Source of the DNA: Coprinellus micaceus
Taxonomy: Eukaryota > Basidiomycota > Agaricomycetes > Agaricales > Psathyrellaceae
Assembly: GCA_951394405.1 (NCBI GenBank)
Contig: OX596337.1
Span: forward strand, 2,728,001-2,792,000
Length of the DNA stretch: 64,000 bases
Direction of reading: 5' to 3'
The notes beneath the pieces are model-generated. The model saw only the letters and a program-made list of their open reading frames with translations. It ran no database searches and was not told the origin of the DNA. The position numbers and the translations under genes are program-made. This document shows positions 10,899 to 21,504 of this stretch, piece by piece; the stretch's first letter is position 1, and each line of letters begins with the position of its first letter.

Positions 10899-11389
10899 AC
10901 CTGGCTGGCTCACTGCCTATACCTAATGTCGGCACACTATTCACCATAATGAAAATACATGTCATACACTCGGCTCCAGATGTACTAGAACTCCAGAAAC
11001 GTCGGAGTATGCGTAAACTGAATTCGTTCATCTATGGAACTTTGGAAAGTTATGTCCACTGAAGGACAGGGGTGGGGTAGGTATACAGGAAGGCAAGTCC
11101 ATGAGCAAGTCACACTTGGTGAAACCCCAGTTATTGCATAGGTTATACAAAGAAATCGCCCAGAGAAGCCCCGACATTCGACTTCCAACCCTTGAGAATT
11201 CCATCCATCCAGCAGTCAAGCAATGAGGAAGAACCGGCAAAGCAGCATGGGTGTAGATCAGGGGGGAATGATATGGGAATCAACGGTAGGGAAGTAGGAG
11301 TAGAAGGATGCGTGGAAATCATCTTCAGATACCTGAAGGCGTAGAGGTCGTAGTATGTGAGATCCGTGGAATTTAGTCATAAAGAAATG
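10899..11389. other. Intergenic, convergent 3' ends
   Basis: Tail-to-tail gap between BFR1 and the MARVEL-domain gene. No convincing coding exon, RNA gene or repeat was seen. Confidence 0.6.
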
Positions 11390-12574
11390 TTACACCTGGG
11401 TAACGGTCGGGGGAGCGCCATTCAGTCCGGGCTGGATGATAACTGAGTGGCCTCCAGCAGACATTGGTTGCTGCATGCCGTACCCGTTGTACCCAGCTGG
11501 GTATGCTCCTCCAGGACCGTATGGCATGACACCGCCAGGATGAGTCGTGTGCTGGTTGTAGTACCCGGGGGCTTCGTCATACCAGGGAAGTTCTGGAGTA
11601 CATTCCGTTCGTTAGTTAAATTTTAATTGAGAAGGATGATACGTACCCCGGATAGGCTCCCTATTGATATCGTATCGCCCGAACCTCTTTGCTTGGGTGA
11701 TGAGCTGGTTGAGGACGATGAAGGCGATGACGAAGAAACCGAAGAGAGCCCAGGAGAAGGCCTGCACGACTTTCATCTGGTTGCAGTACGAGCGTGCAGA
11801 GTCTGCGAATTCACGATACCGTCCAGGTCAGCATTGGACCCATTCGCCAGAAGAAAAAGACGGAGAAGGACGACATACATTCCCTATCCCCCTTCCCGGG
11901 TACCCTCCCCGAGACTTCGCTGCACTGGACATGACCGATGATATCACTGTATGGAGGGCTAATGGTCAGCCGGCCGAGTTCATTCTGTGTAGTGAGTTAT
12001 CTCACGTTACCCAAGCGCCCATCGCTGAGAATTGCTGTCAGTTTACATGGTATGTCCCGCCACGAATACGATTCTAACTCACCCAGCCAGAGAACACCAA
12101 AAAAGAAATAGAGTACATTCTCAACCCTCGGTTGGGACCATTGTAATCTGGAGTAAAGCCTCGGTCAGACTGGATCCTCGGACAAGTGTGGAAGCTGAAG
12201 GTTACTGACGATAAGAGGAATACGAATATCTGCAGCGACGCAACAACGAGGGCGAAGATGACGAAACCGGCTGCACAGAGGGAGTCCAGGTCAGATTGGG
12301 ACACCTTCAAGACCTAGAGCGAGCATGTACGCACATTTGAACGAAGCTTCGAATATCGACGCAAAGTTTGCGTTGATTCCAAGGACACCCGCTACACACG
12401 ATCGACCGGACATTCAGTTCCACGACCCCCGATCGCGACTGCCAAGAACTCATTACCTGAGAGCAGGAAGACAATCACTGAAGAGATTGCCGTCAGGGAC
12501 CAAGATTAGAGTATAAGAAGCGACCAGGGCTCACCGTAAAACGCAAGCCTATTATTCCCAAATCGTACGGTCAT
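11390..12574 (-). CDS. MARVEL-domain four-span membrane protein
   Basis: Small integral membrane protein pieced from about seven short exons. It begins MTVRFGNNRLAFY, then VIVFLLSAGVLGINANFASIFEASFK (span 1), GFVIFALVVASLQIFVFLL (span 2), a span around ENVLYFFFGVLWLG, and a last span in KVVQAFSWALFGFFVIAFIVLNQLI preceded by CNQ. The cytosolic tail (FGRYDINREPIRE then LPWYDEAPGYYNQ) is rich in Pro, Gly and Tyr, and ends in PPTVTQV and a stop at 11390. This four-span layout with the conserved Arg-Leu start is typical of fungal MARVEL proteins, which sit in plasma-membrane or endomembrane domains. The specific role is unknown. Some internal splice edges (near 11950-12180) are approximate. It is followed upstream by a second four-span gene on the same strand. 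Confidence 0.75.
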
Positions 12575-13324
12575 GTTCCAATTCGTGTGGGCGTATATGG
12601 GCGGTGGTGTACTCCAACACTGGTCCAACCAACTCCTTGCAAATGCCTCCGTTGCCCGCTCGTAAAGCCGTCAGAATGGTGGGGATGAAGGGGAGGGGGA
12701 GGTGGATGTGCTGCACAGCGTAGGAAGGAAAATGAAGTGAACAGGCAAGGTCGGGGTCGTGGCCTGAAGTGGTAAAGTTGGGGTATAACAGCCTGCGCTC
12801 GTCATGACGTAAGGCCATTTCGGGCAGGCCTCGTGCCCACAGCCATCTTCGCGCACAATGTCATTGTCAGCTCCCGGCGCATTGTTCATTTATCTTTCAC
12901 AGTTGGGTGGCAAATCACATACAGGTGGCACTCTATTTATTCAACAACACTGTATGCTACCCGGATAGATACTATACTACAGCTGGTAGGTGTACACAGA
13001 GAAAGATCGTGAAGGGCGTTTGGTTGGCGTTGTGGCGAGTAGCATGCTGCTCTAAATCATCATCAAGATATACATAGGTTCGAAGTTGAAGGTGGGGACG
13101 AAGAGGGGGTTATGGGTAGAATCGTATGTGGTTTTGGCTCGAGGACTTCTACCTGAACAGGCCGAGGCCCTCGAGGTAACTGGTGTCGCAGGGCGATGTG
13201 GGCTGCGCTCGTAAGTATAAAAGAGTAGGAAAAGGAGAGAACAAACGAAACCAAAGGGAAATCGTCCTCATCAATAGTCGTACAGAGATCCATCCATCCA
13301 ATATCGTAACAGAAGAAATTCGAA
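12575..13324. other. Intergenic between tandem membrane-protein genes
   Basis: Promoter side of the first MARVEL gene and 3' side of the second. No long conserved frame, RNA gene or strong repeat was seen; a minor CCATCCATCC run occurs near 13291. Confidence 0.55.
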
Positions 13325-14991
13325 TCACCTCCGCTGGCTGTTCTGCCTTGCAGGGTTTACCATATGTCCCGCATCGTAGTCGTCGGTGCTTGTACTGCTC
13401 GTAGTGGGCGCGTACCTCGCTTGTCGAGGAACGTTTGGCAATGGGGTATTGTAGTAGTTGGCCATGTAAGGATTCGTCGTTGATGACTGCTGCCGCCTGT
13501 TGCCTGTCGAGTTCTGCCTCTGGGCATCGCGCCCAGAGTTGGACCTTTGAGGGTCACGCGCGGAGTTGGACCGTTGAGGGTCACGTCCAGAGTTCGATCT
13601 GTGGGGTTCCCGGCCGGAGTTCTGTCGCCTTGGTTCGCTCCTGCCCGAATCTTGTCTCGTCGGCTGAATGGCCGCCGCGGTCTGGCTCCTGGACGAGTTC
13701 TGCCTCGTAGGTTGAGTTGCACTCCTTGACGAATTCTGCCTCTTGGGGTCGCGGCGGCTAGCCTTGCGCTCGGGCTTTTCAGTATACGCCGTTGGTGGAG
13801 TTCGGGTCGTACTCTTCGAGCGAGTCACAGCAGCAGCAGCGGCGCCACCGATTGCGGCCGCGCCTGCAGCGACGGCGTGCGAGGGTAAGAGCGAGCTCTT
13901 TTTCCGTTGCTGGGGTTTCTCGTTGGCACCAAACGCGGCAGCTTTCTGGTTCCCGTATGTATTGAACCAGGCCCCGGATGAAACGGGCCCGTGCCACATG
14001 TGAACGTCGCCCTGCTTATGCCTACGGAAGGCAAGGAAGAGGAGGATAAGGCATGCAGCGATGACTAAATACGAGTAAGGGTGAACCGGAATGAAATTAG
14101 AAAATTTGCATTGTGGCGTAGGCGCAGTCACCGGGAGGAGCTAGGAATGGACGTACTGAGAGCAGCGTTCATTAGCGCAAAGGCCATCAAGACACGGTAC
14201 ATCGCTTGGAATTGGTCGGTGTGGACTGCGGGAGGAAACAATGGGAGGGGACGATCAGCACGAGGGGGTGGATGGAATGCGCGTGGATTGAATACGTACA
14301 GCTTGCGGCCTGCTCGTCCAACACGACCTGGCTATCTGCAGACTCGAAGCATTCGACATCGGCGTCTTGGGCCTCGGAGGTCGTAAGGTACACGCCAAGA
14401 ACTTGGGAGCTAATGAGCACTATGAGAGAGAAGAATGGAAGGAAACACACACCTAACCAGAACACCCCAGCCAACCCCAGACTCGCCAACTCAATCCTTG
14501 TTGATATCGGATTGCGCTCCCGTAGGAATACGCTGAATAGAATACTGTGGCATGTCTGTGCATGAGCGCCGTACACATGAAGGCGCGGAGGTGTACCCAC
14601 AGGACCGTAAATATAAAGAGACTCGCAACGCAGACGAATATGGCGAAAGGAACAAATCGCGCTGAACACGGGTCAGGTCATTGTCGTACGATACGGAGGG
14701 GTGGGGAGGGCTACGCACTCAGGTCGGAAGCAGCCAAAACCGATTGGAAATGGCCAGCCATCCCCAGGCAGATGACCGTGAACACCAGCACGGTGGCTAC
14801 GGCAGGGAGACGCCCAAGGTATTAGCGCTCAAAGATCCCCTAGCAACCGATGTCAAACCCTCACCATAGATTGACAGCCGAATGGTGTTGAACAACGAAG
14901 GCATTCGTCTCGATCTCGAGGCTTGCTGCTGAGTCTTGTCGGGTGAAGCGGAATGAGAGGGTCTACGAAACACAGACACTAGGGCGGACAT
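13325..14991 (-). CDS. Four-span (MARVEL-like) membrane protein with RxNS repeat tail
   Basis: Membrane protein spread over about seven exons. The N-terminus is MSALVSVFRRPSHSASP with an Arg-rich stretch, followed by NTIRLSIYATVLVFTVICLG (span 1), RFVPFAIFVCVASLFIFTVLW (span 2), LGLAGVFWLGVCFLPFFSLI (span 3) and VIAACLILLFLAFRR (span 4). A loop before span 4 holds acidic and Cys residues (DADVECFE). The large last exon (to 13325) encodes a cytosolic tail: an Ala-rich stretch, then many RQNSSR/RSNSGRDPQ-type units, some as exact 9-residue (27-base) tandem repeats, and a C-terminus ending NPARQNSQRR. RxxS is the consensus of basophilic kinases such as PKA, so dense phosphorylation is inferred. 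It is probably a MARVEL relative of its neighbour. Confidence 0.78.
13505..13745 (-). repeat. 27-bp tandem coding repeat (9-residue RxNSGRDPQ units)
   Basis: On the minus strand the frame reads units RQNSGREPH, RSNSGRDPQ, RSNSARDPQ, RSNSGRDAQ and RQNSTGNRR back to back, preceded by looser RQNSSR/RQDSGR copies. The nucleotide copies are imperfect, which fits an old or evolving minisatellite inside the coding tail. Confidence 0.75.
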
Positions 14992-15435
14992 GATAAAGCA
15001 GCAAGGTAATTAAGTCCACGAGGTGACCTTGAAATGGACTTGACTACTCTTGAGTATGGTACCGCCTTTCCCTAGCGGAAGGGGATTCTTGCGCCTCGTT
15101 GGGGTCAAACGCGGGCAGGGTGCAGCGAGGCAACTGGCACAACACCAAGAAAGGCTTTGCATCTCTCAAAAACTTCTCACCTCGCCGATGGTTTGTGTTT
15201 CCCCGGTTAGATCGCCTCATGTTCTCGCTCACCCACTGTTCACGTACAGCCACACGTAGGGGCTCACCCATTGTTCAGTTCTCGGATCACCGGCGCTTAT
15301 CCTCCGCAGTGGGAGTACGGACGCCTCGTGTTCTTTGTCTGGAAATATCCAGCTCTCCTATTTTTACTGAGTACACAAGCGTCCTATAGAGTTCATTTCT
15401 ACGTCGAGTCTTTGGGCTCACCTTCTCCTGCGACC
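14992..15435. other. Intergenic between membrane protein and AACS
   Basis: Upstream region of the four-span gene and 3' end of the AACS gene, both on minus. No gene or clear element was recognised. Confidence 0.5.
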
Positions 15436-18400
15436 CTACGCCACCTCCCTGCGCAAATTCTCCCCAATCGAAACGTAGAGTTCCAGGATGTCCGGGTTGG
15501 CCAGTGTCGAAGGATTCACGATCGATAAAGGCGCTCCATTGATAATCTTCGCTCGCCGGAAACAGATCAATAACCAATTCGCGGAGCCAAGGGCTGGGGC
15601 TGCATAGAACTCACCTTCTTCACAAGAACCTCTACCCGCTTCCCGTTCAGTGTGTACGGGATGTCTGGAACCTGGATGACCTATGGAGTCGGCGGAATGG
15701 AATCGTACAAATCGGAATGAAACGAGGATTCGAGGCACAGCGGCGTGATAACAATGGTCAGCAGGGTTGTTGAATAAGCGGACTGACGGAAAAGACTGAC
15801 TCGAGCGGGAACGTGGCGAGCGCTACGACGGGAACGTATCGTTTTCTTGATCGTGCCCTCAAACTCGGCATCCAGTTTCTCACCCTGCCCCAGTTTCACA
15901 AATAACACCACGCGCTCGTCCGCGCCGCCCTCTGTCTTCTGCCCTACCGCAAGGTAGTCCACGAGTGTTGGGGTGTGTTGGGGCCTAGTGAAGGCATCGA
16001 GGACGTCGTATATCTCGGCGGAGCCAAATCGAATGCCTCCGGGGTTCCTATTGGTTCGGTGAGAGAGAGAGAGGCGGAAGTCAGCTGAACATTGAACACC
16101 AATGAAAGCGGAAAGAAACAACCCGAGGGATGATCAGAGATTTCACTGATCAATCACCCGGGAGTAGAGCGAGGATGGCAAGATAAGGCGAAACGGGGTG
16201 GGCACATAGATAGAGAAATTGGAGAAAGACCGCAATAAAGGAAACGTACAGCACACCATCTGAGCGCCCGAGCATGACTAATCCTCCTCCATTACCACAC
16301 TTCGAACGTGTGATGATAATATGGTCGCCGTGGTCTAGGAAGCAACGCGTTCAGCGTCAATGCACACAATGTGGAGAAGAGTGCGGGGTTAGTGAATTCG
16401 CAGGAAATGTGAATCGCACTGTTACGAATTTCATAGACGATCGCGTGATGCGACTCGACGATGAGAATAAGTCACAGAATGACGAGGAAATTCACAAGAA
16501 CGATAGAAACGAAGGTGAAAACACTTACACCAAACTCCTTCAAATTCTCCAAAGTAACTCTCATCGAACCTCTTCTTCGCCGCTTCAACCTCCTCCTTTG
16601 TCCCGTACCCAGGTAGAGGCCAAAAGCCCAGAGGCATACACGGGAACGGCTTCGTACAGACCAACTCACCCGGTTCCTCCGGCGCAGTAGGCGTCCCTGT
16701 GTATGTAAATCCCGGTATCAGCAAAGGTGACGATATCGGTAGGTAGGATCATAGACAGTGCTCGTACCGGTAGGAGAGAAGGCTTCTACAGCCATGCCAA
16801 GCATCCTACACTGGATCTCACCACGATAAACGGGAAGGGAAGTGTTCATACCCGCGAAAAGTGAGCATATGTCGGTTCCACCTACGCAGCAAAGGGGCGT
16901 CAATCATTTCTTTTTTTCACGATTGCGAAGTTGCAAGACGGGAATGCGAATAACGGAAGGGAAGTGAAAAGCCAAGAAAAGCGGAAGACGGAAGAAGCAA
17001 ACGAGTGCAGTGAAGCGGAAGAGAATAGAAGTTGAGCCAAGCCAGGCCAACGAAGGGGGACGATGGGTTGGCGCTTAATATCTTGGCTTGGCAGTAAAGA
17101 GATCTCTGGGCCTCTACCTCGAAGTTTGAACAGTTTAACTTACCTGTAATCGATCCAAGCAAGATGTTCGGGTTGATATGCTTATAGACATAGTCGAAAA
17201 GCGGGGGAGCTAAAGGTGACCCGGTCGAGTAGATGTGCTTCAGGGTCGATAGGTCGTGGTGCTCGCGAGGTTTGTAGTGTTTCTGGGGTGAGAGAAATGT
17301 GAGCAATCGTGAGGGAAAAGAGACTGAAATACGGTGTATCTTCTGCTAAAACGAAGGCCTCCTCCTCATCCGAAGATTGTGCACCCACCACCTCGCGGGT
17401 GACGAAAGCAGACTTCCCGCTGAAAATGGAACAAATCTCACTCACCGCAAGATGGTCAAGGTACTTCGCACTTGTTCCAAACACCGTAATCTTGAGCTCG
17501 TCCGTCATCCTCCACAGGATACTCGGATCCTTGAGTGGGCTCCCATCGTACAGCACCAGTGTACACCCGATGGATAGCCCACTGACGAGGAAGTTCCACA
17601 TCATCCATCCACTGCAATCCAATGTAAGTGAAGTCAGTAAGTGCATCAGCGTATGAAGTCATCGTATTGCATAGCATCGCTTGGCAATGAACTAACGAAG
17701 CGAACTAGGATGTGGACCCATAACAGGGAAGAATACCACATCCAGCCCAACGGCACAGCAGCTTCAAAGCCAAGACTACAAAACTGATGTAAAATCCGTC
17801 GATCACTTACGTTGTCGTGTAATAGAAGAACACGTCTTCGGGCCTCAAGTCACCACAAATGGCGAACTCCTTCTTGGCTTGGAGCAGCATGCCACCAGCT
17901 CGATGGACGATCGGTCTAAGGAACACAGTAGATCAGTCTCGGTATGAATTGTAGGTGAGGGGGCTTGGCGAGGTGAACGTTCGATGATTGACGATCGACG
18001 AGCGCTTCGCGAAAGGACTGGAAGAATCTCTGCAAAGCAAAGTCGGAAGATCCTCTGGAACGGGAAAGAAATTGAATACTTAGGAGAAGATCGAACGTTC
18101 ACTTACTTCGGCCTCCCTGTTGTCCCACTGCTAAATAAAATCCACAGCGGGGCGTCAAAGCCCAACCTCACAAACGCAATCTCGCCCGTTTCCGTCCTGC
18201 CGAGGCCAGCGCTCTTCTGGCCGATCGAGACGAAGTCGGACCAGGATATCCAGGTGGGGTCATATTGTCCTAGTTTACCTTCCTCTTCTCCGAGAGTGGA
18301 GGTGGAGAGACCCCCATTGCGTATGACGATAACCTGTGGGAGGGCGTGTACCCTCTGACCCAACCCCGAAAGAAGGGTGCGGACTTTGGGAAGGTGGGGG

Positions 18401-19633
18401 TGGACTTTGCCGTTGTACCTGCCGGTTGTACGTTAGTTCATTGTGTGGGTGGATTCGGTTAGAGAGAGAGTAAAAGACAGGCTAGAGAACATTAAGGAAA
18501 GGTCTAGAGGAAGTCCAGAGAAATTTGAATGTGAAGGAGGAGAGCTTGAACGGAAAGAGCAGGTATGCAGTGAGAGCTTGGGTGGAAGGACTTGGCAGAA
18601 AGAACTGAACATGGCAGGCGTATTTTTACTTACACGACGGCGTCGATTGCGAACAGGAATGTCGGTTTGACTTGTTCAAGGCTAGTAGGCGCATGTTAGA
18701 TAAGATGGGATTTGGAAGGCGAATGTATAGGGAAGGAGAAGTGATATCACGCACCGTTCCAACACGCCATCGGGGGCAAAGTCCGCTGCGGCGCTGACCC
18801 AGATGCCACCGAGGGCGGTTGTGGCTAGACAGGCGGCTACGTTTTCCTGTTTCGGAGAAGGAAAAGGGAGTGGTGGTGGCACCGTTGTGTGGTCATGAGA
18901 TGTTCGTTATTTTTGTTCGTTCCACGATAAGAATAGATAGGCCCTGACTTACGATACAGTTGGAGGCATATGCGGCCACTCGATCTCCAGGCTGGAGGCC
19001 GTGGGCCTTGAGTGCAGAGACAACATCTGCGACGAGGGCGTACAGATCGGCATATGTAAGGGTTCGGTAGCTCGGGGAAGGATTCTCCGAGGTGCTGAGA
19101 GGTTCAGCTAAGGAAAGCCAATCAGCTGTACACGTCAAGAATCAGGCTGGAAAGGGCAACTGAACTAGCTTCGATAAGGGCAATCTTGTCACTGGAACGG
19201 CAGTGGAGGAGGTTTTCTGCCCAGTTGAGTCGGGAATCAGGAAACCTGGGGTAATAAGGCAGAATGGCAAGTGAGTTCCAAGGACCTGAACTTGGCCACT
19301 TGTGATTCACCATGTAGGGTTATCAGATGGGAGGGCCCCAGAGGTAACTACGTGTTCGCCTTTGTGGCCTATGACGCCAGTGTGGTCCCAGGCGAGGCTC
19401 CAGAAACTGTCGATGTGGGTAGTTGACCAGTCCCAGAGGCGGTGGTAGTCATCGAGAGCCACTGCTGGGAACTCGGAGTTGACGCGGGTCTTGAAGCGAA
19501 ACGTCGCAGAGTCGTCGGGGTTTGATGGAGCGTACAAGGGGTGGTCCATGGGTGAGAAGGCGGTGGTAGTCGAGGGAGAAGAGAGTTCAGTGAGCGAGGA
19601 AGCAGTTGGGTGCCAAGTCATCACGCCCTGCAT
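15436..19633 (-). CDS. Acetoacetyl-CoA synthetase
   Basis: ATP-dependent ligase making acetoacetyl-CoA from acetoacetate in the cytosol; member of the ANL (AMP-binding) family. More than ten introns. Read 5' to 3': [76 protein letters not shown] (a substrate-channel motif shared with acetyl-CoA synthetases), the AMP-binding loop [91 protein letters not shown], then [15 protein letters not shown] and [21 protein letters not shown]. The end [22 protein letters not shown] with [10 protein letters not shown] and NLRREV is the classic AACS C-terminus. I took 19633 as start; 19621 is the alternative. It is head-to-head with the small gene at 19921. Confidence 0.93.
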
Positions 19634-19864
19634 CGACCGAGAAATGAATGAACGTCGTATGATTCTGGTCATGCATTTGGTGGAGTGCAATACGCTCTGG
19701 TTGAAGTGGATCTCGATCGACCCATTAGCGCTGGTGTAATGGCTGTTATCTCTGGCCGGAGTTTGTTTGATAGCAGCCAATAGAATCGCACGTTCGCAGT
19801 GCCAAGGATGCCCCACATCACCATATTTGATCGGGGGGCCATTACAATTTGGACTCTCCTCCCA

Positions 19865-19872
19865 TATAAATA
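19865..19872 (+). promoter_or_regulatory. TATA box for the gene at 19921
   Basis: TATAAATA lies about 50 bases before the ATG at 19921, in the 287-base gap shared with the AACS gene. Orientation and spacing suit the plus-strand gene. Confidence 0.5.
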
Positions 19873-19920
19873 CCCCCAGCGCGTACCTCTCCTCCTCATC
19901 CCCCTCCTCCACCCAACAAC

Positions 19921-20523
19921 ATGATGGACAAGTTCCTCGGCCCAAACACCCACGAAGCCTCTGCCCACAACCACTTTGTGTCAGTCCCACCCTTCCATTC
20001 CCAGTGGCTCTGACTCACACCCCACAGCGAAAACTGGTACAACTGGCACACAGACCATCCCCACCTCGACGAGGCGCTGCTCTCGGGATGCGCGTCATAC
20101 CGTGCCTTCCAGCGCTATCTCTCTGGGGACGACATCTACCTCCTCCCAAGAAATAAATTCGAGCTCGAGAGCATCCTGTGCGTCCCATTTAGACGCCGTC
20201 CAAGCCCCAATCTGACTCATTTCTTGTAGGAGGAGATACGCTCACGACGCCATCCACAACGCCATCTCCCAGAGCCGGTCGCCTCTCCAGACTGGTGGCT
20301 ACAGTCGGGTACGCCCTTTCCTCTCCCTTGCCACTGACCAACGCTCATTGACCAACCCGCTCCTTAGATTTGTCACCATGCCGAACAATCCATTCGCGAC
20401 GTCCTCGCCACCGACAACAACACCCAAATCCTCCTCGCCCTCCACCACCGGAATACAAAGTCGACAAAGGCATCCTCACCTCGCAAGCCCACGTCCACTG
20501 ACCGCTCAATTGCGACGACTTGA
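19921..20523 (+). CDS. Small hypothetical protein (about 150 aa)
   Basis: Not recognised. Four exons join in frame: MMDKFLGPNTHEASAHNHFV (donor GTCAGT), ENWYNWHTDHPHLDEALLSG to FELESIL (donor GTGCGT), RRYAHDAIHNAISQSRSPLQ, and ICHHAEQSIRDVLATDNNTQ followed by a Lys/Ser/Thr-rich end. The TGA is at 20521-20523. The protein is His- and Asn-rich with helix-prone segments and no membrane span or signal peptide. All three introns are 49-60 bases with good splice sites, and a TATA box precedes the ATG, so a real gene is likely. It may be a lineage-restricted fungal protein. Confidence 0.6.
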
Positions 20524-21504
20524 AAAATCCGCCGCGCCCGACATCCGAACCTTACCCGTTCCTTGATCGGTCTCTGACTTTTCTTGTGTCCGCGTGCATT
20601 TCCAGGCATATCCATTCCGCCACCTGATTATCTTGTTTGCCTTCCTAGTCGCCATATGCGTCCAACCACCGAGCCTTATCGCCCTAAGTTATCCATTCTC
20701 ATTATCCCTCTTCCTCTTAGCAATTGTACTTGTACCACCCCCGCCATTCTTGTTTTGCATCTCCAGCTCTGTATATGTCCATCACGATTGATTCCACCCC
20801 CGCGCAACCCCAAGTTCGTTCCCCATTACTTTACTCTCCTGTACCATTATAGTCTTGTCCATTGAACAGACACACTTGTCTTGACTTTTGCGTCATTCAT
20901 TCATCCCTGGACTGCGATCGAATTCAATGCACGTTGACTGTGACGGTACGCAGGGTTGACTTGAGCCCGAGACTCCCCCTTACGGTAGCAAGGAGGGGAC
21001 AACCAAACCTGTGTTCCGTCACAAATTTCCAGGCCACCGTCCCCCGTCACGAAGTCTCCTCGATTTGTCCTTCTTCGCCCCCAGCGCCCAAGGTTCCTCC
21101 CGTGGAGTGCCTTCTTTTCTCATCCCTGACGCCTAACCAGTGCCCAGTGCCTGGATTCCAGACAGTTCTGTAACCCAAAAGTCCACAGTCTGTGACGAAA
21201 CCAGTTTCGTCAGTCACAGCAGCCCACTTCCCGCGGCTGCGAAGAACTTGAACGGGCGAAGTTGGAAGAGAGGACACAGGAAAAAAGACGAACGTGCGCC
21301 GCGCTGCTTTCGCCTTCCTAGCTCAGTCTCTGGCTAACATCCGATCTATCTAATAGCTTCCCCCCACTACACCACTACAGCAGCAGAAGCCGACCTTTCT
21401 CCCTGCCCGTCTCACGAATTGACTGCCCCTCACACGACTGGACTGCACACGACCGCAAAAATTGAAGATTAAAGGAGAAGAGGCCGATTGATTGAAGCTA
21501 AACG
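20524..21504 (+). other. Intergenic, upstream region of PPN1
   Basis: About 980 bases without a supported gene. The first 350 bases are pyrimidine-rich and suit the 3' UTR of the preceding gene. Several CCGTCAC/GTCAC words and a perfect 20-base palindrome (21193-21212) lie in the half nearer PPN1. Confidence 0.6.
21193..21212. promoter_or_regulatory. 20-bp perfect dyad TGACGAAAC-CA-GTTTCGTCA
   Basis: Nine-base arms are exact reverse complements around a two-base centre, about 290 bases upstream of the PPN1 start codon. The TGACG/CGTCA ends resemble bZIP half-sites. A dimeric regulator site is inferred; a terminator-like hairpin is less likely at this position. Confidence 0.4.

Noticed and set aside
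21198..21208. Heat-shock element reading of GAAAC-CA-GTTTC
   Set aside because: GAA and TTC are six bases apart instead of two, so the spacing does not fit an HSE; kept only as an unassigned dyad.
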